Shown piece after piece: positions 58,955 through 64,000 of a stretch of 64,000 nt of DNA; within the stretch, counting starts at the first letter, position 1, and every line of letters begins with the position of its first letter. The DNA lies in the NCBI GenBank assembly GCA_003586115.2, contig QVOM02000053.1, forward strand, positions 5,871,316 through 5,935,315. The letters are read 5' to 3'. The position numbers and the translations under genes were made by a program. Origin of the DNA: Salvator merianae (Eukaryota; Chordata; Lepidosauria; Squamata; Teiidae). Below the pieces are notes generated by a model. The model had not been told where the DNA came from. It worked only from the letters and a program-made list of their open reading frames with translations, and did no database searches.

Positions 58955-59809
58955 GTAAGAATGTTTCAGGAAATTAATATTTGAAGACTTCACATCAGTT
59001 GATTAATTATTTCTGGAAATACTCCATAATGCACTTTTTCAATTTACTGGAAATTTCCATTTTGTTACATACAACAATATGAAAGAAATTGGACTCCTTC
59101 CATATTTATTCAGCCATGATTAGTCTGGTGTTGAATAAATTATTTTTTCTTTTCTTTTTTAAAAAATCAACTTCTTGAATATATTTATTAATTTACCTCC
59201 TGCCAATGCTTTGCCCTAGGATGCTATTCTTCGGAATTTCTATGATTCCTAAATAGAATTTGCATAATGGAATTAAGAGGTCTGTTCATGAGCATTTCAT
59301 TGTGATATTTTGGATAGAGTTGGTAGGTTGCAATTAGTGGCATCTGGCCTTCAGACTCATTAACATGCAAACAGAATGACTACAGATTAGAACTGTTGTG
59401 CAAATGCCACAATGTCTCATCATTGGCTACCTCAGAACTCACTTCTGAAGTGTTAGATTTTTCTGGTAAAGTGTGATGTTGACGATCAGAAATAAAAGTG
59501 TATATGCTATGATTAAAAATGCATCTGCTATGATTAATCATCTGCTATTATTAAAAATGTCCAGATAGGGTCTGAAATGTGGGCTTGTCTTGGGGTTCTC
59601 AACATATCTCATGGCAATCGCAACATAGCCCCGGGTTAAATGGGTGAAAATCCATGTTATCACTATTGAAGAACAATCAACTCCCAACCTGGGTTTTCTG
59701 GAATAGCGATATGGGTTTACCTTCTGTACACTTGCTTCCAAGATCCATGATGGAGGGGAAAAACCCCCACACAAAACCATGCATGGCAGGGGAACAGTTT
59801 TGCACTTTG
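58955..59809. other. Non-coding DNA; element-like from about 59,560
   Basis: 59,560-59,800 has higher GC and resembles transposon interior sequence, but no termini are visible. The rest is AT-rich. Confidence 0.35.
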
Positions 59810-59993
59810 GGGTCTTTCACATCACTGAAATATGCAAAAGTATGTGCCATGCCATGGTGGGAGCAAGGCCCCAGACAGACAAGGGTCTCCACTTGCCCTG
59901 CAATTTTGCCATGCCATTTGGCAGGTATAGCAAGAGGCAATTCTGGGATATAAACAAGATCCCACATTTTCCTCTTGCCATCTGGAAAGAGCC
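59810..59993. mobile_element. ~184-bp TIR element
   Basis: GGGTCTTTCACATC and GATGGCTCTTTCC (read from the other strand near 59,993) are diverged inverted ends. The right half inverse contains ttgtttatatcccagaattgcc, matching the family block tggattatatcccagaatagg at 31,865 and 60,058. No clear target duplication. Confidence 0.5.
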
Positions 59994-60028
59994 ATCATGG
60001 AAAAAGATATTCAGACCTATGCAATTAA

Positions 60029-60118
60029 GACACTTTCTGCACTGGGCCTTATTTTGGATTATATCCCAGAATAGGGGTCTTCCATCCACATGCTGGTGCA
60101 GACTATGGTGGGCCCTGC
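60029..60118 (+). mobile_element. TIR element, left half only
   Basis: GACACTTTCTGCACTGGGCC follows TAA (60,026-60,028). The next block, ttattttggattatatcccagaatagggg…ccacatgctggtgcagactatg, closely follows the element at 31,839. It breaks off near 60,118, without the right end. Confidence 0.65.
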
Positions 60119-60452
60119 CACTGCTCCTGTGGCCTCTTTTCCAAGGAAAATTGATATGTGGTGTGGTTCTTGAGTTTTGCCCACTCAAATTTTAACATGT
60201 GTTTCCTGACAAAATTCTATACTTGACAATTTTGAAGGTAAATGATCAGAACGAAGCTGGTAATAATTAAACAAAAGAGTGTGAAAATTAAATTCAGGAG
60301 TCTGGCCTGAAGTGTTCCAAAGCCATGGGATACAGAGATGTGACCTGAACTGAAAAAGGAATAAGAAGATCTCGGTATAGCTAGATGATGGATGACATAC
60401 TTTTCTGGGACCAGTTAGAAAGGTCGCGTATTCTCCAGGATTCAAGATTTGA
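60119..60452. other. Non-coding DNA, nothing identified
   Basis: Two overlapping frames of more than 110 codons, one on each strand, run through this region into the LINE fragment. They are chance frames. Confidence 0.4.
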
Positions 60453-60610
60453 ACATGAGGACATAAGAGGACTCCTGCTGGATCAAGCCACAGCCCATCT
60501 AGTCCAGAATCCCATCTCACACAGTGGCCTGCCAATTGTTTCTGGGCATCTCAAGCAGAATACAAAGGTAAAACCTTTAATGGCTCTTGACTCCCTGAAA
60601 TTCAGAATGG
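60453..60610 (-). mobile_element. CR1-type LINE 3' end, antisense
   Basis: gaacatgaggacataagaggactcctgctggatcaagccacagcccatctagtccagaatcc is a second copy of the terminus seen at 51,951. It continues through cacagtggcctgccaattgtttctgggcatc. Confidence 0.7.
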
Positions 60611-61169
60611 CTATCTATAGTACTCAGAAAAACAGGTATTTCTATTTTTTTGATGTCTTCATACAGATTACCTATTTTTTTTATATAAGGGATTTGTTCA
60701 CTTGCTTGTTTGAGTTCATATGAAATGTTCAAACTGTAAAAAAAAGTGCTGACAAAATAATTCTTATATACAATAACTAAGGAAGGAAAAGTGTATATGC
60801 TTACATATGATAATTATCTCTGTTCAGAATAGGTAATTTAGAGAGGTGGTTTGTTTTCAGTTTCTAATTTAGAGAGTTAGACAGTGGAAAGTGTTGGCTT
60901 CAGTATAATTAAAAGCCAAGTGACACTTTAGTACACAAATTAATACCCTAGTTATTTTCCAGTCTCATTTGCCATTTTCAATCCCTCTGCAAAATAGAGC
61001 AAACCTGTAGCCAGGTTTAAATGAGAACTTAGTGGCCATGAAGTGCAATTGAAATTCATCCAATTAACACAGTGATTGCTCCACATCAAACTAATTGACT
61101 TTTTCAAATTGGTTGGTAGAAATTTTAGTCAAGAGAAGAGAAAATTAACATGACACAATTCAACTTAGT
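60611..61169. other. AT-rich non-coding DNA, nothing identified
   Basis: No gene or repeat partner was seen. Confidence 0.4.
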
Positions 61170-61232
61170 TATGTCCTATTTATTTGATTTTATTTAAGAA
61201 TTTTTATCCCACCCTTCCTCAAAAGGTCCAGA
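61170..61232 (-). mobile_element. LINE/SINE 3' tail, antisense
   Basis: tatttatttgattttatttaagaatttttatcccacccttcctcaaaagg is the inverse of the retroposon tail (…AAGGGTGGGATAAAAATT…AAATAAATA). It directly precedes LTR-like copy C. Confidence 0.55.
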
Positions 61233-61745
61233 GTGTTCGAGTACAACCAGTGCACTGGGTATACTGGTTTTAATGGGGAAGATAGCCTAACCAGGAAACT
61301 CACTCAAAAAAGAGACCTTTATGGTATGGCTTTACAATGGGTAAATCAGCAGAATACCTCTGTAAAAGAGCAATCAGGTAATAAGAAAATGCCTTACTAT
61401 AAAGATCAGGTCAAATTAGAACATAAGCATTATTAAAAATGGCAGAAAAAGCTTTTAAATAGGCACAAAACACCATAATGACAGCTTTGACAGCAATCAG
61501 CTGACTGGGAGAACTATCAGGGGGACCTATAAAGCAGTGTAGAGTTCTTATACAGCCAGAGATCAAGGTCTTCCTCCTTGCAACATACTGTGCATGCAGA
61601 AGGGGTCGAATAAGGTGCAAATCTCCATAGCAACAGCTTTTTATGAATGGAAAGGTCAAATCAAGTAAATTTTGACAGATTGCTGTAAGAAGGAGCATGT
61701 AAAAGGGAAAGAAGGGGGGAAATGCCCCCCAAAAAAGAAAAAGAA
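61215..61745 (+). mobile_element. LTR-like dispersed repeat, copy C
   Basis: gtgttcgagtacaaccagtgcactgggtatactggttttaatgggg matches the start of copy A. aggtgcaaatctcc…ttttatgaatgg…aattttgacag…gggaaagaaggggggaaatgccc matches copy B. So copy C covers both parts in one order and links A and B as one family. Confidence 0.6.
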
Positions 61746-62658
61746 AAAAAGAAACTACAACCCCTTTGCCTTTAATTTTATATGTATCCTCCACCATGGG
61801 CAGATGTATATGCATGCATGCTCGGATGACATGTGAAGGTGAGGAAAAAGATCATTTCCCTGCAGTGAAATGAGTGCAGAACCATTGGGGAAGCCTGGTA
61901 CACTGCAGGAAAAGGCACATCCTCAATCATCATTTGACTCTTTCTGTCTTCTGTGTAAGGGAGCACTCATGTAATGAATGCATGCTGGAGATATGGGAAG
62001 TAAAATTAAACATAGATAATCCTGGATAATGTTGGAGGTTGTCCTAAACCATCCAGAAATGCAATCAAAACAGCAACAAACAACAACACCTTTAACTGGG
62101 TCACATAATCTGTGGTGGTTCTTCACTCTGCTGTTATTTCCCTTGGACCATGCTATCTTCTTAGAGTATCCTTTTATTATTAACTTCATCTATTTAAGTT
62201 GTCCTCCCATCATGTGGCATCACACAATTTTGATTTTAGTATTTGTTTAATTTTGTAAATGTCTTCATGCCATTGTCAGTAAATGTTTACAGAAGTGTAC
62301 ATTGCAAGCAGTTCCCATATGTCAGTTATTTATAGATTTAATGGAGTGCCATGCAGGTTATTGTAAAGGCACTTAAATAAATTAAGCGCATTGTTGAAGA
62401 AAGCATAAACAAAATTAAAATAGAAGCACAAGAATAGATTATTATTATAATAAATGCTAAATGGAGGAGGAGAAAAATGTTGTAACATCTGTTAACACAA
62501 TGAGTTTTGTTTTGTTAAAGGTTCCAGGTTAATTAATTGAAAGTGTTAATGACTGAAAAAAATGTGTCTTTTTTTCCTTGATAATGATATAGCATGAAAA
62601 ACAGCAAAACCTATACATGTTCTTCAGAAAGGTGTGTATATAAAAAGACAAAGACTAT
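61746..62658. other. Non-coding DNA, nothing identified
   Basis: No gene or repeat partner was seen. AT-rich toward 62,250-62,640. Confidence 0.4.
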
Positions 62659-63256
62659 GGGCCTTTCTGCACTCTCCACTAGTGTGGACTAAGAAAAAAA
62701 GGGGGTTATGGGCTTCCCTGTGATGTGATGCAGGCTTGCCAGAAATAAATCACTTCTCTTGGGGTTTGAAGAACCAAAAGTGATTTATTCAGTACAGCAA
62801 AGGTCAATGAACCGTACCCTTGACCAGAGCACCTTTCTGGTCAAGCTGCTTGTTTATATACGGTACAAAGTAACCAATCTACGTATATTCCTCCAATCAC
62901 CAAACTTCCCTCTAGAAAGTAGCTATTTACAAGAGTGGTGCCACTGGGCACCCAATTCCCACCATTCCCTCTTAAAAGTAACTATTTTGAGGGCTGGTGC
63001 CTCCCTTTTCCAGTTTATTGGGGGGAGGGTTGGTGGTCCAGTAAATTGTGCCACTAAAAGTGGTCCCCCTCATTCTCCAAGACCAAAAACATTCCTTCCT
63101 AGCTACCAGAGAACCTGGAAAGTGGTTCTGAAGACTGTGCAATCTTTGGGTCCAATTCAGGAACAGCCTTCCAAGTGCAGAAAGTGGCCAGCAGAACTAC
63201 TCCAATCTGGCTCAGTCCTTCTGGACTGGGCCAGCAAGGTAAGTATGGAAACTGCC
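62659..63256. mobile_element. Composite TIR element with LTR-like interior
   Basis: The left end GGGCCTTTCTGCACTCTCC and a right end GGTAAGTATGGAAACTGCC (63,238-63,256) bound the element. A second right-end copy, CCAAGTGCAGAAAGTGGCC, lies inside at 63,171-63,189. The interior on the minus strand has an AATAAA signal near 62,780, a TATATAAAC box near 62,855, and spacing like an LTR promoter and R region. The longest open frame of the window (169 codons, plus, 62,759-63,268) crosses it, with no recognised domain. It is probably a chance frame in a repeat. Confidence 0.5.
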
Positions 63257-63504
63257 AATAGCCATTAGTTACTGGTGCTGCTTATTTGATCCTTTTTAAG
63301 TCTGGCACTCTCTTTTTCTACCAGGATGATGATAAATGTAAAAATAAGAAGCAACCTTTGCTGTACGTAATTTGTGTCGCTCATGAGCGACTAACAGATA
63401 GAAATGTCAAATAAATTTAAATGATCTCAAGCATTAGTTGAACGTAACACATTTTGCATTGAGTGGGTCATCGTGAATCTATTATTTACTTCCAAATCTT
63501 TGTC

Positions 63505-63508
<4 letters not shown>

Positions 63509-63558
<50 letters not shown>

Positions 63559-63571
63559 ATATATATATATG
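63509..63571. repeat. (CT)n-(AT)n microsatellite
   Basis: About 50 bases of CT units with one TT interruption pass directly into about 12 bases of AT units. Confidence 0.92.
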
Positions 63572-63695
63572 ATTGTTGTGTCTATTATGTTTTAATATTG
63601 CATTTTAACTTTGTTTTATGTGTTTTAATCTTGTAAGTCACCTAGAATATTATGAAGCAACAGAACAGGATACAGATATAAATAAATGTTGTTGG
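63572..63695 (+). mobile_element. LINE/SINE 3' tail
   Basis: attatgttttaatattgcattttaac…tgtaagtcacctagaatatt…acagatataaataaatgttgttgg follows the reptile tail pattern (GTAAGCCACCTAGAG…GATATAAATAAATGTTGTTG). It is a different subfamily from the 24,926 tail (CACCTAGA instead of CGCCCTGAG). Confidence 0.65.
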
Positions 63696-64000
63696 ATATT
63701 GATCCATACATGTAATGGCATTTACACATTTTTTATAACATTACCTGCACAATTAATGTATTTATAGCTTTACATATTACCTCAGCCATCTCTGCAACTT
63801 GCAAGACACTACTATTGGCTGAATATGCAGTTTAATTTGATTTGTAATCTTATTGAAACAGTTTATGTAGTGTTATTTGTGTAATTGACGTGGAAGATTA
63901 ATGGATTTAGAAGTGGATCAGATTGTGTCATTCTTCTACACAGTACAGCAGACAAAAGGAAATGGAAGAAAAGAATCCCAAAGAAAGAGTAATCTAAACT
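63696..64000. other. AT-rich non-coding DNA
   Basis: Nothing recognised up to the window edge. Confidence 0.4.

Noticed and set aside
59654..60195. Overlapping frames of 96-138 codons on both strands
   Set aside because: They cover TIR elements and share the same bases in several frames. None shows a transposase motif.
62759..63268. 169-codon open frame as a gene
   Set aside because: It runs across transposon ends and an LTR-like interior and shows no domain. I report the region as a composite repeat instead.

Overview
This window looks like non-coding nuclear DNA of a squamate reptile (lizard or snake). It is AT-rich and full of microsatellites and decayed transposable elements. I recognise no protein-coding exon, tRNA, rRNA or CRISPR array. 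The squamate assignment rests on three things: an antisense BovB-type LINE 3' fragment (31,777-32,385), many CR1/L2-clade LINE fragments with reptile-type 3' ends, and numerous short terminal-inverted-repeat (TIR) DNA transposons. No host gene can be named, so the window may be intergenic or a large intron.

Layout. 1-12 kb: unique AT-rich DNA with a hairpin-bearing TIR element (2,423-2,735, and again near 8,069-8,466), a direct duplication (4,211-4,829), and CR1-type LINE pieces at 6,440, 8,560-9,118 and 10,317-10,465. 12-31 kb: two related TIR copies (12,084 and 13,584), more TIR elements (14,740; 22,527; 26,674), a near-perfect hairpin at 23,154-23,195, several LINE 3' tails, and simple repeats. 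31-35 kb: BovB interrupted by a 180-bp TIR element with a 3-bp target duplication, then a CR1-type fragment abutting another TIR element. 39.8-42.95 kb: one antisense non-LTR retrotransposon with recognisable endonuclease and reverse-transcriptase remnants, broken by a later LINE/SINE-tail insertion. 45-45.7 kb: a Ty3/Gypsy pol fragment split by a palindromic MITE. 47-52 kb: the best full-length hairpin TIR element, a 74-bp TTC repeat, and LTR-like repeats. 55-56.1 kb: a 5'-half fragment of a CR1-type LINE. 59.8-63.7 kb: clustered TIR elements, a third LTR-like copy, a composite element carrying the longest open frame (169 codons), and a LINE tail.

The main story is nested transposition. TIR elements sit inside BovB and Gypsy, a retroposed tail sits inside a LINE, and microsatellites grow from element sequence. 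One TIR group recurs at least six times and keeps a central stem-loop although its primary sequence has diverged. All element class calls come from reading the sequence and remembered family features. No database search was possible, so family names are provisional and many boundaries are approximate.
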